DNA from: Bufo bufo
Taxonomy: Eukaryota > Chordata > Amphibia > Anura > Bufonidae
Assembly (NCBI RefSeq): GCF_905171765.1
Contig: NC_053397.1
Location: forward strand, 115,213,295 to 115,277,294
Length of the DNA stretch: 64,000 nucleotides
Direction of reading: 5' to 3'
This document shows, piece after piece, positions 23,801-33,988 of this stretch. The number at the start of each line of letters is the position of its first letter. Within the stretch, counting starts at the first letter, position 1. The notes below the pieces were generated by a model. It worked only from the letters and a program-made list of their open reading frames with translations. It had not been told where the DNA came from and made no database searches. The position numbers and the translations under genes were made by a program.

Positions 23801-24054
23801 ATTGTGGGGTTATGTAAACGGAGCCAAGGCAACCCTAGTACCACCTCAACCGGTAGGTTCTCCAGGACTAGAAGAGAACATCTCTCAGAGTGGCACACAC
23901 CCACGGACAGAGAAATTTCAGAGGTACATGACCTCACCATACCACCAATTAGGGGAGTAGCATCAATAGCCATGACATGGATAGGTGTAGGTAAAGCAAA
24001 CATTGGAATACCCAATTTAAAAGTCAATAAAGCTGGCCGCTGAACCGGAATCAA
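20790..24054 (-). pseudogene. pol: Gypsy pol (protease end, RT, RNase H, integrase, chromodomain)
   Basis: Minus-strand frames run in order. 22858-24054 has the protease end [13 protein letters not shown] and then reverse transcriptase with [22 protein letters not shown] and MPFGLSNAP. 21677-22861 has RNase H (VEVDASEDGAGAVLSQ), the HHCC integrase finger (H-P-G...C-E-V-C) and the first two integrase acids (SMDFITDLP, VSDRGVQF). 20790-21616 has the integrase end and a chromodomain (EYVVSKIVDVR, LIHWKGYGLEERSWVP). The RT active site reads YLDY where the family has YxDD, and the third integrase acid position reads QTKR where the family has QTER. The enzymes would reverse-transcribe and integrate the element, and the chromodomain would steer it to chromatin marks. 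Frame breaks lie near 22860, 21677 and 21400. Confidence 0.93.
20848..20862 (-). other. Polypurine tract
   Basis: The minus strand reads AAAAGGGGGGGTAC directly before the 3' LTR, the usual position and composition of the plus-strand DNA primer in LTR retrotransposons. Confidence 0.8.
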
Positions 24055-25004
24055 TAAAGGCCTTACCCGGCCACTTATTAACCCCCAGAGAAATTGTTAT
24101 GGGTACCAAAAGCTTACCTTTAGAAAAATCAGGGTGTACCTGGTCTTTAGGTTGTCTTGTCTTAGGAGACTTGTCAGAGAGGACCCTCTTAGGACACTTG
24201 TTGATCCAATGGCCAGGATCTCCACAGTAGAAGCACTCTCCGCGTCTGCGACGAAGATTACCCCGGGTCATGCCAACCTGCATGGGTTCCTCGGTGGAGA
24301 CCTCAGTGTTGTCCCTGGAAAAGGCCTCTGGCTGGACCACCATCTGAGAACAGAACTGTCGTTCTTGTCGTCTCTCTCTAACTCGTCTGTCAAGTCGGAC
24401 AACTAGGGTCATCATCTCCTCTAAGGTCTCAGGAATTTGGTAATTGACTAATAGATCTTTTAAATTATCAGATAGACCAGACCTAAACTGACTCTTCAGG
24501 GCTGGTTCATTCCATCCTGAAGGGACACACCACCGTCTGAATTGGGTGCAATACTCTTCCGCAGGGATATGGCCCTGAACCAGTGCCCTAAGAGCCGTCT
24601 CGGCTACCAGGGCCCTGTCTGGTTCGTCATAGAGGGTACCCAGGGCCTGAAAAAAACCTTCCACAGAAGTTAGACAACTGGCCCCAGGAGGTTAACGAAA
24701 ATGCCCAGTCCTGGGGATCACCCTGTAGTAGAGAAATGATAATCCCCACGCGTTGGCTCTCGGGACCGGAGGACACGGGGCGCAAACGGAAGTAGAGTTT
24801 GCAATTCTCCTTAAAGGAGAGAAACCTCTTCCGGTCTCCAGAAAAGGGTTCTGGGAGCTTGATCTGGGGTTCAAAATGTGGACTGGAGGACAGAGGAGTG
24901 GAAGAACTTTGCCCTAACTCACAAGAACGGAGTTTCTCTCCTAGCTCCTGCACCCTCTGTGTCAAGTTAGAGACATGGTCAGTCAGGGTAGTAAGAGGAT
25001 TCAT
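24017..25004 (-). pseudogene. gag: Gypsy gag with zinc knuckle and protease start
   Basis: Starts at the ATG at 25004, about 29 bp inside the 5' LTR. The first frame (to 24627) holds a coiled N-terminal part and a capsid-like region with PEPFSGDRKRF and FRLRPVSSG. After a frame change, 24017-24664 carries EEYCTQFRRWCVPSGWNEPA, a zinc knuckle CFYCGDPGHWINKC (C-x2-C-x4-H-x4-C), and an aspartic protease motif [11 protein letters not shown]. The capsid and knuckle would package element RNA. One frameshift in the middle and a break after the protease motif prevent a full Gag-Pol. Confidence 0.92.
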
Positions 25005-25032
25005 GATACAGTGGTTATTGGGCCTGTTAATC

Positions 25033-25167
25033 TGTAACGGTCACGTCCACACACACACACACACACACACACACAGGGGGAAGGATAGTGACCACTGCGC
25101 TCCACCCTCACTCCTGGCCCTGCCTTCTTGCCTCACGAGTCCTGATGACAGGGGACAACTGGACGAC
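25033..25167 (-). repeat. Truncated 5' LTR with (CA)n
   Basis: Matches the first 135 bp (plus-strand order) of the 3' LTR, starting TGTAACGGTCACG, but with a longer CA run (about 25048-25074). The match stops at ggacgac (25167), where hAT coding sequence resumes. About 550 bp of LTR is missing. Confidence 0.85.
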
Positions 25168-25276
25168 CGATAAGCACACTCACCTAACTCACGACAGTGT
25201 GGACTACCTAAGATTTTTAAAAATGAATGAGGCATGGATCTCGGAGGAATTCAACACCTGTGATGACCACGTGTAA
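25168..25276 (+). pseudogene. hAT transposase C-terminal remnant
   Basis: The frame reads DKHTHLTHDSVDYLRFLKMN followed by EAWISEEF and ends with a stop at 25276. It matches the last part of the hAT dimerisation region (compare ANVDKLTFIKMNQAWIP in the copy at 40221). It is the 3' continuation of the transposase interrupted at 20155. Confidence 0.8.
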
Positions 25277-25514
25277 TTGAATTTCCTCATGCCAGCCCAC
25301 ACATATCCGCCACACCCAGAACAAAGAATGGTCCTTGCCTTATGTATACACAGCGGCATAAAAGGCCTTTTACCGATGTAGTAGAGTTAACACATCTCAA
25401 ATCTCAGAAAGCATGAGTGTTATCTAAACTAAGCAAACACTTTCAATTGCTTTTCAATGGCTTTTTTTTCAAGATAACACGATGATTTAAGAAATTTGAG
25501 TTAAGAGTCTGAGT

Positions 25515-26396
25515 GCTAACCCTGCTACGCAGGACAGCCCCTCACTTAGTACCCAACGTCTTGGGCCTTACAGGGACCTTGTTATGCCTTACTGCCGCAT
25601 ACCACTGTGCTGATGCGGCCCACTGGCACGCCAGCACTCCAGGTCGTCCTGCATTTGTTGTTGTTGTTCAGTCCCATTGGCCCGACCTCATTTGTTGTGT
25701 CTCTGAGCTTGGATGGCCCCACTGGTCCACCCTGCTGCCCGTTCGGAGACATACTAGCTCTAACTAGCCCAGCTCAGAACCACTAGCCTTCTGGCTTTAT
25801 TGTTGCTATTTTTCCCATCTCTTGTTCACCACAGGCCTGGTTCGCCTGTTACCCTTGATTATATACTTCCCCTGATGAGTTTTATGCAAATGAAACGTGA
25901 CACGTCGGGAATTTTTTAGGGTTTATCAGGGATACCGGCCCCCACTAGGGACAGGTATCTGGACGGGGTCGCTCCTTTGCGGGGCAAGAACTCCGTGTAG
26001 GTAGGCAGGGCCTCATTAGCCCCTTCCCTGTTTCAGGGTCTAACTAGGGAAATCGTTCCCGACAACTGCCTATGCCTACAGCAACTGTTCACCTGACATC
26101 TTCTTCGCATGGCTTCCAGCTACCACCTATAGAAAGAAAAAGAAGATGCTTTCTCCCAGGGTCCTGCACTGGTTCCCGCCCGATGAATCCCCTTGATCGT
26201 GTCCATCACGGGTGAGAGCGTTCCTTTTTTATACTGGTAATACCGTGCTCTTGTCTAGGTCCACCAGGGCCTGTCTTATATGTGTGTTTTGTAATTTTTT
26301 GTTGTGCCATTTATTCTAAATATTATCTATTAAATACTAAGTTTTATTCCCACTGTCCCCATTCAAGGGGATCAGTTCACTCGCTAACCCTGCTAC
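25515..26396 (+). mobile_element. Retroposed insertion with 14-bp target duplication and hammerhead
   Basis: The direct repeats gctaaccctgctac at 25515-25528 and 26383-26396 bound about 850 bp. A 14-bp duplication suits target-primed retrotransposition rather than a DNA transposon. No coding sequence is seen. A hammerhead-fold motif lies at 25867-25911. Penelope-like elements and small retrozymes are known to carry hammerheads, so this may be a non-coding member or the terminal part of such an element. The class is inference. Confidence 0.6.
25867..25911 (+). ncRNA. Hammerhead ribozyme candidate (type I layout)
   Basis: The order and pairing fit a hammerhead. Stem I is TTCCC (25867-25871) with GGGAA (25907-25911). 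Core CTGATGA is at 25872-25878. Stem II is GTTT...AAAT with a 5-base loop, and its first pair is G-U. Core GAAA is at 25892-25895. Stem III is ACGT/ACGT with a GAC loop. C at 25906 is the expected cleavage position. All conserved core bases are present. Activity is untested, and the short stem I lacks a clear loop for tertiary contacts. Confidence 0.6.
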
Positions 26397-27240
26397 ATAT
26401 GTATGTCAGGTGAATACCAAATTTTTGGGGCCTGTACTGGCCGACAGTTACATGTTAATCCTGTGACCGCCAGCCACAGAATCCAAAGTTCTTTGCTGTC
26501 AGGTAAATGCCTATTTGCTAATTTTTGGGGCCTGTACTGGCCGACAGTTACCGTACATATTTATCCTGTGACCGCCTAATGTAACTCCAGCCACAGAATC
26601 CAAAGTTCTTTGCTGTCAGGTGAATGCCTATTGGCTAATTTTTGGGGGCTGTACTGGCCTACAGTTACATATTTATCCTGTGACCGCCTAATGTACCTCC
26701 AACCACAAAATCCAAAGTTCTTTGCTGTCAGGTGAATTCCTATTGCCTAATTTTTGGGGCTTGTACTGGCCGACAGTTACATTTTTATCCTGTGACCGCC
26801 TAATGTATATTCAGACACAGAATACAAAGTTCTTTGTTGTCAGGTGAATGTCTATTGGCAAATTTTTGGGGACTGGCCGACTGTTAAATTTTTTATCTCT
26901 AGCCACAAAATCACACCCGTCTCACTCCTCTGCCTCTCATTATGGTGGTGTATGAACCGCATTCACCATAAGGACCTTCTAATGTTACAGGGTCAGGTGA
27001 CTGTACCCCCCACCTCGTACTGTGCCCCCTTATACCCTGCATTGTGCCCTCTTACCACACCATGTGCAGTGCCCCTAGTCATTCCCTGTACTGTGCCCTC
27101 TTATACCCTTTTATCTGGTCACGGTATAGCGGTGTTATCCGGTCACTGTACAGAGGTGTTATCCGGTCAATGTATCGCGGTGGTATCAAATACTGGATGG
27201 CCATAACTGCATCCCTTTCCCTGCCCATGCCCTCCTTTTT
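26397..27240 (+). repeat. hAT-related tandem repeats, 112-117 bp unit
   Basis: Units containing atccaaagttctttgctgtc, then aatttttggggcctgtactg and atcctgtgaccgcc, recur at 26491, 26608, 26720 and 26832. The same unit occurs inside the hAT element at 52740-53930, so this is probably the leader of another hAT copy. A shorter repeat (ttatccggtcactgtac-type, about 27 bp) follows at 27120-27185. Confidence 0.8.
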
Positions 27241-27339
27241 TAGACCTGGCATGAGTGGGAAAAATATGCAGATTGCGGTCCTAAGGACCTTTGCAACACA
27301 ATCTGGGTCAGAAATAAGCCTAACATAGACGTATTTCTA

Positions 27340-28070
27340 TATAATAAATGACCACCTAATTATATTATTATTCTGGGGTAGGGATAATATATTTATATTA
27401 TATAGATTCTAGTGTATTATACTGTGCCCTGTATTTCCCAGTGGAAAATGATCCTTGGGAAATACAGTCCTCATCCCTGACCACCAGGACCAGGTAAGCG
27501 CTCTGTCAGTACATGGTGCCCTCCCCTCTCCGCCACGCTGCTCCGCTGTGTACTGGTACTTATTCTGACACTGGGTTCACATCCTATTTTTGCCATCCAT
27601 TTAATGCATACCAAAAATGTATGCGTTAACAGATGCCTCAGACTGATGTCATACAGTGGCGTTCGTTCACCATACAGTTCAATCGTAGAAAAAAGAATTA
27701 CGTTAACGTATGCATTTTTTTAATGGACTCTGCAGGATACAAAAACTTGGAGTGCTGTACATTTGTATACATCAAACCGATAGGAAATAAACATTTTCTA
27801 GGCTCCAGCAGGGCACATTTTTGAGAGTTTCCCTCTAAGATGCATAAAAATGGCCCCTGATTAAAATACATATTTTTTGTGGGAATTTTTGCCAATGATC
27901 CCGCTCTGGTATATCACTGTCCATGTTGTGTACATCTAGTAAATGTTTGCTGGCTGCAAATATGACCTGAAGGTTTTTCAGGTTTGCCTGCCATTAAAGT
28001 GAATGGGGCCCGCCTCAAACGCGTGGTTGGCGAACATTTTTGAAAATGCCAAACTGGCTTTTATATGTCT
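27340..28070. other. No gene recognised
   Basis: Contains a possible foldback start (gacactgggttcacatcc near 27567). Otherwise no identifiable feature. Confidence 0.4.
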
Positions 28071-28074
28071 TTTA

Positions 28075-28288
28075 GGGCTCATGCACACGGCCGAAAGTGT
28101 TTTGCAGTCCGCAAATCGTGGATCTGCAAAACACAGATAGCGATCAAGTGCATACTGTCATTTTTTTTTTACTCCTGTAGAAATGCCCTATGCTTGTCTG
28201 CAAAACTGATAAGAATAGGATATGTTCTAGTGTTTTGTGGGGCTGTGGATCAGATACGGACTGAAACTATGGTCATGTGCATGAGCCC
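28075..28288. mobile_element. MITE with TTA target duplication
   Basis: Starts GGGCTCATGCACACGGCCG and ends CATGTGCATGAGCCC, with TTA at 28072-28074 and 28289-28291. The interior is largely self-complementary (GTTTTGCAGTCCGCA versus TGGATCAGATACGGAC arms, diverged). The TTA duplication points to PIF/Harbinger-type mobilisation. 214 bp, non-coding. Confidence 0.85.
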
Positions 28289-28299
28289 TTACTGAGGAG

Positions 28300-28975
28300 A
28301 AGATACTTTCTGGCCACTCTGCCATAAAGCCCATATTGCTTGAGTGCTGCAGTGATGGTTGATCTTCTGGAAGTTTCTGTTATCTGCACACAGGGTCTTT
28401 GTAGTTTAGCCAGACTGACCAATTGGTTATTGGCCACCTCCCTTACCAAGGCCCTTCTAACTCAATTATTTAGATGGTTGGAAAAAACAGCTATTGGAAA
28501 AGTCTTTCTTGTTCCAAATTTCTTCCATTTTAATAATTACGGAGGCCACTGTGATCTTGGGAACTTTCAGTGCAGAAGATTTTTTTGTAGCCTTCTCTAG
28601 ATCTGTACCTCCTGTCTCTGACCTCTACAGGAAATTCTTACTTTCTCATGGTTGGGTTTTTCCTATAATAGGCATTGTCAGCTGTGATATCTTATATAGA
28701 CAGAGGTTGTGATTCCAAATCATGTCCAGTCAATTTAATTTACCACAAATGGACTCCAGTCAAGGTTTAGAAACATCTCAAAGAGATTAAGAGAAATGGG
28801 AGGACCCCAGTGCTAAATTTTAAGTGTCAGAGTAAAGGGTCTGAATACTTATGTCCATGTGAAATTTTAGTTTTTTTATAAATTTGCAAAAAGTTTTCAC
28901 TTTCTCATTATGGAGTATTATGTGCAGATTGATGGTTCTACCTGTGTTTGGATGGACAACAAAACTGTGGGAGCT
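28300..28975 (-). pseudogene. Tc1-like element fragment with transposase N-terminus
   Basis: On the minus strand, broken frames give VPKITVASVIIKMEEIWN-like and LVREVANNQLVSLAKLQRP-like stretches, then ITETSRRSTITAALKQYGLY. These follow the order of the helix-turn-helix half of Tc1 transposases. The outer part (28820-28975) contains TCACTTTCTCATTATGGAG and AGGGTCTGAATACTTATG, terminal sequence of this Tc1 type. The catalytic half and one end are missing. Several stops and frame changes are present. Confidence 0.7.
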
Positions 28976-29476
28976 GCTTGTGCTCGTCAGTGCATCAAAT
29001 GATCTGGTGGTCTGTCTCAGTTTATTCTCCATGTGTGCATGCCCTGACAGTTAACCACTGCTCCTAACAGTTAGGTCAGAATGGCCTAGATAGCGGCCAA
29101 TTCATCAAACCAACCATTCTGCTTCTCTCAGTCTAATAGAGAAAAAAAGAGACAAAAGGAGACAGGAGGCCGCGCCTCGTGTGTGTGGCTGTATTACAGT
29201 CTGAATGCACTTCATACAAGATGCGCTTACCATGTGTCACAGCCATGCCCATGACCGTGACTCCTTTACCGCATGCGGTTGCCTGCGGTTTTGTATGGGC
29301 GTTCAACCACGGGTGAGGGCCGCTTGTCTGTGGCCTCACTTGTGGTTGCCGCGGGCAACCAGTGTTGTTTTTAGCAGCAGAGCAGCCTGAGCGTCGCTAG
29401 GTAGCTTGCTGCCCTGGCATGCGGTCACACCTAGCAACCCTTTGTTAGGTGTGTGTGTTGTGTGCACCGTGTGTTA

Positions 29477-30221
29477 TGTCAGTGTGTGCACTTTCCCCTT
29501 TAAGTGGTGTTTTCCCTTCCCTGGTGTTGGAAGGGTTAATCTCCTTCCTAGTGTGTGCACTGGGTGTGTCCGTTTGTGGGTGTGGCTGCCTGGGCTATAA
29601 AGCCTCAGTTGAGACAGACTTCTGAGGGGTACTCCAGCCTTGTAAGCTGGAGGAACTCTCCTGGTCTTTTCCATCTGCCAGTGTGGGCCACCCTTGTGAT
29701 CATAAATTGTCATACATTATGTTGTGTTATGATCAGTTTATTTGTTCCTGTGTATATTTGTGCAGCTATGGATCTGGGTTCCTGTGTGTGGTTGTGTGTT
29801 TGCTGGGTTCATTGAATCTTGTCTGGACTTCTGCTTGCCTGCACAGGGATCCAGTCAGCAAGGCTGTGGCAGGTAAGTGGAGCTAGTTCACATTACCTGC
29901 CATATCCATAGTACTGTTTGTGTTCCCCATTTTCCCAACAGCTTGGCCGTTGAGACTCCTGCTCCTCCGTGCCTAGGAGGAGTGGGGCGTCTTACTCTGA
30001 CTCCTAGCGCAGGGACCGGACGGAGGGTGAGTTAGGGATCCGAGGTTCCTGCGCATGGGTCCTCCTACCTTTAAGGTCGGCCCATGCAGTTAGGAGTTAG
30101 GGTCAGGGTAGGGACGCTCTTAGGAGGTGACCTGCTCCCTATCCTGTTCTCCTGGCCGAGTAGGCCATAACATGACCTGGCGCTACACGGCTGAGGATTT
30201 CCCCCATCCTCAGCCGTGACA
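29477..30221 (+). repeat. LTR-like block
   Basis: Starts TGTCAGTGTGTGC and ends CAGCCGTGACA, so the ends are TG...CA and partly inverted. A TATA-like gctataaagcc lies near 29594. No 5-bp target duplication was found at these borders, so the exact ends are uncertain. Confidence 0.5.
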
Positions 30222-30450
30222 CCATGTGATGTTGTGTGGAGCCACAACAACTTTGTAAAGCTTGTGTCGGTATTCACCCATCCAGCATGCGGGTTCCTGT
30301 ACTGCTGCCAAGGTTCCTTTTCTCTGCCCCAGTTGTGGCAAGAGAGGTAAAATATTAGAGATAAAAGGAAATTTTTCTGAACCTTTTTCTGGCGCTGAAC
30401 ACAGGAGGCGTAGATGCTTCTTTTTTAAAAGAAAGTTGTTTTTTTATTTA

Positions 30451-30493
30451 TGTCAACGCGTTTCAAGGGCGTACAGCCCTCTTCATCAGGACA
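30451..30493 (-). ncRNA. Hammerhead-like motif, left arm of palindrome
   Basis: The minus strand reads TGTC, CTGATGA, A, then hairpin GAGGGC/GCCCTT, GAAA, CGCGT, T, GACA. Stem I is TGTC/GACA, stem II six pairs, and stem III only two pairs (AC/GT with a GC loop). One extra A follows CTGATGA compared with the textbook core, and the cleavage base would be T. The very short stem III would favour action as a dimer. Confidence 0.5.
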
Positions 30494-30515
30494 ATAAAAA
30501 GTATATACTTTTTAT

Positions 30516-30559
30516 TGTCCTGATGAAGAGGGCTGTACGCCCTTAAAAACGCGTTGACA
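30516..30559 (+). ncRNA. Hammerhead-like motif, right arm, core mutated
   Basis: Mirror copy of the left-arm motif on the plus strand, identical except that the GAAA core reads AAAA (G12 to A). That base is essential in hammerheads, so this copy is expected to be inactive. It is one of the few differences between the palindrome arms. Confidence 0.45.
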
Positions 30560-30664
30560 TAAATAAAAAAACAACTTTCTTTTAAAAAAGAAGCATCTAC
30601 GCCTCCTGTGTTCAGCGCCAGAAAAAGGTTCAGAAAAATTTCCTTTTATCTCTCTCAGTCTAAT

Positions 30665-31385
30665 GATGCATCTAGAGTCTGTCAACTGGGCAAAATGAGT
30701 GTCAACAATCTTTAAAGAAGAGCCTTTTATGGACAGCAAGGGAAGCACTGTTACACACTGTTGTGCCAAGACCCAATGTCTAATCAGACGACACCTGTAA
30801 TCATTTACGTATTTGCCTGAGACATTACTGCATGCCGTCTGAAATTTCTATCTGGACGCGCTATTTATTTTGTCAAAGAGTGTATAATATTCAGTTATTC
30901 ATTTTTCATCCGCTTTATCTTCAGGTCAATATGACTATGATATGACTATGGCTCTGATATATATATATTTTTTCTAGCAATCTTATTTAAGTTTATAACT
31001 TCTCTTCAATTGACTATTACTAAAAGTAGCTGATAATATACTGTAATATATAGCATTATAAATATTAATTATTAGCAATTACTTACCAGTAGATTTAATC
31101 TTGCTTTCTTCAATGCACCACAGGTAGTTGTAACTACAATAAAAACATAAATGTGGACAAAATGTGAAAAAGAAAAATAGCTATTAATGGTCCGCAGGCT
31201 GCCGTGTATTAGGTTGCTGTGTATTAAAATTGTTCAGCATTCAAACATGCATTTTTTTAAAATATTTTTCTACTTTTGCTCTATTAAAGCATTTTTCATT
31301 ATTGTTTTTCATCCAGAGAGCCATAATAATTTTAATTTTCTGTCAACTTAAATAACTTTTTGTTACAGTATAGTTTTTTAAGCTG
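30665..31385. other. No recognisable feature
   Basis: A/T-rich sequence without coding, RNA or clear repeat signal. Confidence 0.4.
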
Positions 31386-31388
31386 ATA

Positions 31389-31560
31389 GCCAAGCTCTAG
31401 CCACTATATAGTGGATTGTGTTGTCTGCCACTGGATCTGTTCACTGCTATATTTTAATTCTCTACTGTGAACAGTAAAATTTTGGGACCCCCACCAATCA
31501 GATATTGATGACCCATCCTGAGAATTGGTCATCAATATCTAAAACCCAGTCAACCCTTTT
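31389..31560. repeat. Dispersed repeat with short perfect hairpin
   Basis: GATATTGATGACC (31501-31513) and GGTCATCAATATC (31527-31539) form a 13-bp hairpin within a block ending agtcaaccctttt. I recall this pattern from common amphibian repeats but cannot name the family. Confidence 0.5.
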
Positions 31561-32450
31561 AATGATGCCATTTTGGGGCACACAGAAGCAGTTCATTAGC
31601 TTTTATACAATTTTTATGTGGGGGGGGGGGGAACTAAAGTAATAAGAGGCATAGAGAATCTTAGCTATGATAGATTAAAATGATTACATTTATCTAGTCT
31701 TGGCAAAAGTGGAACATTATTTGTAAACGTATATAAATAGCCTGTACAGATGCAACATCGTTAGCGCTCCTCTTTTTTGCATATAGTTACAAACTAAACG
31801 CGATTTTCTCTTCTTCACAATAGCAATACATAACATGACCAGTAGATGGCAGTGTTGAGCCGAAGTAAATAAGGCAGTAGTATTCGAATCTGGATATACT
31901 GTAACCCTTACCCGTTTTGCTATCATCATGATGTATTATATGGTATCGGCAGTGTTTTAAGATTAAGGAGGGTAATACTTGCTCACAGATGTAGCAGAGC
32001 TGCAGCGAATCGAGTGACTATGTAAAAGTGTAAAGGGCAAACTCAGCTCGGTGATCTCTACCAGCTTTGATACTTTCAAAAGCAGAACGGCAGCCCAAAG
32101 CGTTCAAAAGTGCAACCCCCCCCTCCCCTTATGTTAAACTTTTCTAAGAAATGCGTGAGCGTAAAATAAAGTCTTATGCGATATAGAGACGTAGTCCGGG
32201 GAGGTCCCTGGAAGTGGAGCCGTCTGAGCCTTTTTATTAAAACAAACATATACAGCCTCAACTAGATTGATAAATTACTCCGCTCCACTACTTTAATTAT
32301 GTATAAGGGATGCAAAATAAATCACCCAACTGCAGCACCTCAATCAATCACTTTTAAATGATAATTGCGTCTGGGTGAATCAATCTTTTCATTTCTGACA
32401 TTTTACTAATTTTAGTTTTGCCGTGGTAATGCTATGCCAGGCGGAGTCCT
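31561..32450. other. No recognisable feature
   Basis: Includes a G-run at about 31621-31631. No gene, RNA or mobile-element signature found. Confidence 0.4.
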
Positions 32451-32453
32451 AAT

Positions 32454-32665
32454 GGCCATTCACATTAATAACACTAGGTTTCATTCATAGAATACGGCAG
32501 CCAATGGGATACATTTTCCCACAGTCACGAGAGCCAATCAGTTCCCAGGTAATTAAGGTTAATTGCTGATGACAGGTTGTCAAAACACTGGTTTCAAAAT
32601 GTATCCCATTGGCTGCCTATTCAGTATTCTAAGGATGAAACCTATTTTTAGTAATGTGAATGGCC
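32454..32665. repeat. Palindromic repeat, arms of about 70 bp
   Basis: GGCCATTCACATTAATAAC...TGGGATACATTTT at 32454-32518 is mirrored by AAAATGTATCCCATTGGCTG...ATGTGAATGGCC at 32597-32665. The middle is about 75 bp. It is a non-coding foldback or MITE. Following sequence (ccagccagaaaagaaaatgg near 32727) recurs at 48658. Confidence 0.85.
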
Positions 32666-33046
32666 AGAGGAGGGCATGTGACTCCTTCAGCCAATGAAAA
32701 CACCCCTCCGGGCTATAGAAGGACCAGCCAGAAAAGAAAATGGCAGTCCCCTTTATGTTTAAAGCCGAAATACTGTCCTTTATTTTTTTATTGACCCGTA
32801 TATATGGGTTTTGCTATGGACATGAAATATGACCCGATCCAGCCCACATTTTTCTGATACCTACCTGCTTGTTAGTGTGGGACACTGTGAATACACTTTA
32901 TTTCAACTTAATAGAGACTTTGGATCCTTGCTGAACTCACAGCACTTATTTTACGTGTGATCCTCATGCAATACATGTACTTATAAATAACAAGGATGTG
33001 GGGAGATAGGTACTGAACTGCATTTATGTATTTGCCATTATAGCGA

Positions 33047-33988
33047 TAAATAATGTTGATTTATTGATATCTATGGTATAGAAAACATATTTGTACTGTA
33101 TGTATTTTTTTTATTTAATTAGGCGATTAGGCTATCTTTTTATGCTTATTTTTTTATTTTATTTTAAAAATTTTAATCATTAGTAGTATGTTATCTCACA
33201 GTGCTATTTGTTAAATAAACTTAGATGCAAGACCAGCAGAGGGTGTGCACACCAAAACGTTTTACTTTTAGATCGATAAATACGGTAAATAGCTTAATAA
33301 TATCATACTTGGTTTGGATTGCACCAGTATGATATTAATAAGCGCTATAGCTGGGTTATATTACTGCCTGTCTAATTTTAACATATTCTTATATATACTG
33401 AACATATTTTTTAAATAAAAAAATACATACAGTACAAATATGTTTTCTATACCATAGATATCAATAAATCAACATTATTTATCAGATAGTATATACAGTA
33501 CACTGGAGATTACAAGACTAATAAAAGTGTGAATTAGATATAGTGTTTTGTACAGTATAATGTACATAGATAGATAGGTAGGTAGAAAAGAGGAGGAAGG
33601 AGTACAAAGACTGTGGCATTGAATTTCCATTAACCCAGTTGCCGTACAATGCGCGCACCCATCCCCCAAATGTCCTATTCATTGTTCACCAAGGAAACTC
33701 CTGTACAAAGGGCATGCTACTACAGAGGATATTGATATCTATGGTATAGAAACATTTGTAATGTATGTATTTTATTTATTTAAAAAATATGTTCAGTACA
33801 TATAAGAATATGTTAAAATTACACAGGCAGTAATATAACCCAGCTATAGCGCTTATTAATATCATACTGGTGCAATCCAAACCAAGTATGATATTATTAA
33901 GCTATCTATCTATTTATCGATCTAAAAGTAAAACTTTTTGGTGTGCACACCCTCTGCTGGTCTTGCATCTAAGTATATTTAACAAATA
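33047..33988. repeat. Complex A/T-rich palindrome, right arm interrupted
   Basis: The left arm (about 33088-33480) includes GACCAGCAGAGGGTGTGCAC and is mirrored at 33725-33988. A secondary inverted pair lies at 33047-33110 and 33412-33484. The right arm continues past the Tc1 element at 35623-35646 and past the hAT element at 45912-46006, where GCCTAATCGCCTAATTAAAT mirrors 33116-33135. Two transposons therefore landed in the right arm. Confidence 0.9.

Larger units (their letters stand above)
20156..25167 (-). mobile_element. Ty3/Gypsy chromodomain retrotransposon, nearly complete
   Basis: Minus-strand order is a truncated 5' LTR (25033-25167), gag, protease, reverse transcriptase, RNase H, integrase, chromodomain, polypurine tract and a full 3' LTR (20156-20847). 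This order with a C-terminal chromodomain defines the chromovirus branch of Ty3/Gypsy. It lies inside the hAT transposase. No target duplication can be seen because the 5' LTR is truncated together with the adjoining hAT sequence. Frameshifts and changed catalytic residues show it is inactive. Confidence 0.95.
16956..25390 (+). mobile_element. hAT element split by a Gypsy insertion
   Basis: The left end TAGAGATGGCCTTGCAG at 16956 starts a hAT-type element with a tandem-repeat leader and a BED-type transposase beginning at 18030. Transposase homology runs to 20155, is interrupted by the Gypsy element, and resumes at 25168 with the C-terminal VDYLRFLKMNEAWI. The right terminal repeat is not recognised, so the end near 25390 is approximate. 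The element size without the Gypsy insertion is about 3.4 kb. Confidence 0.75.
30357..30652. repeat. Near-perfect 296-bp palindrome
   Basis: The arms 30357-30504 and 30505-30652 are reverse complements with very few differences. The centre is at GTAT|ATAC (30504/30505) with no spacer. It can be read as two head-to-head copies of the same element end. Each arm carries a hammerhead-type motif facing outward. Such a structure would be fragile on cloning. Confidence 0.93.
29124..30664. mobile_element. Composite insertion bounded by a 14-bp direct repeat
   Basis: tctctcagtctaat occurs at 29124-29137 and again at 30651-30664, bounding about 1.5 kb. The span holds an LTR-like block (29477-30221) and a 296-bp palindrome with two hammerhead-type motifs at its right end. 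A 14-bp duplication suggests target-primed insertion, with the LTR-like part either carried along or inserted later. Confidence 0.6.

Noticed and set aside
29555..29815. Possible host exon in a GC-richer block
   Set aside because: Lies within an LTR-like block with TG...CA ends. The translation shows no recognisable domain.
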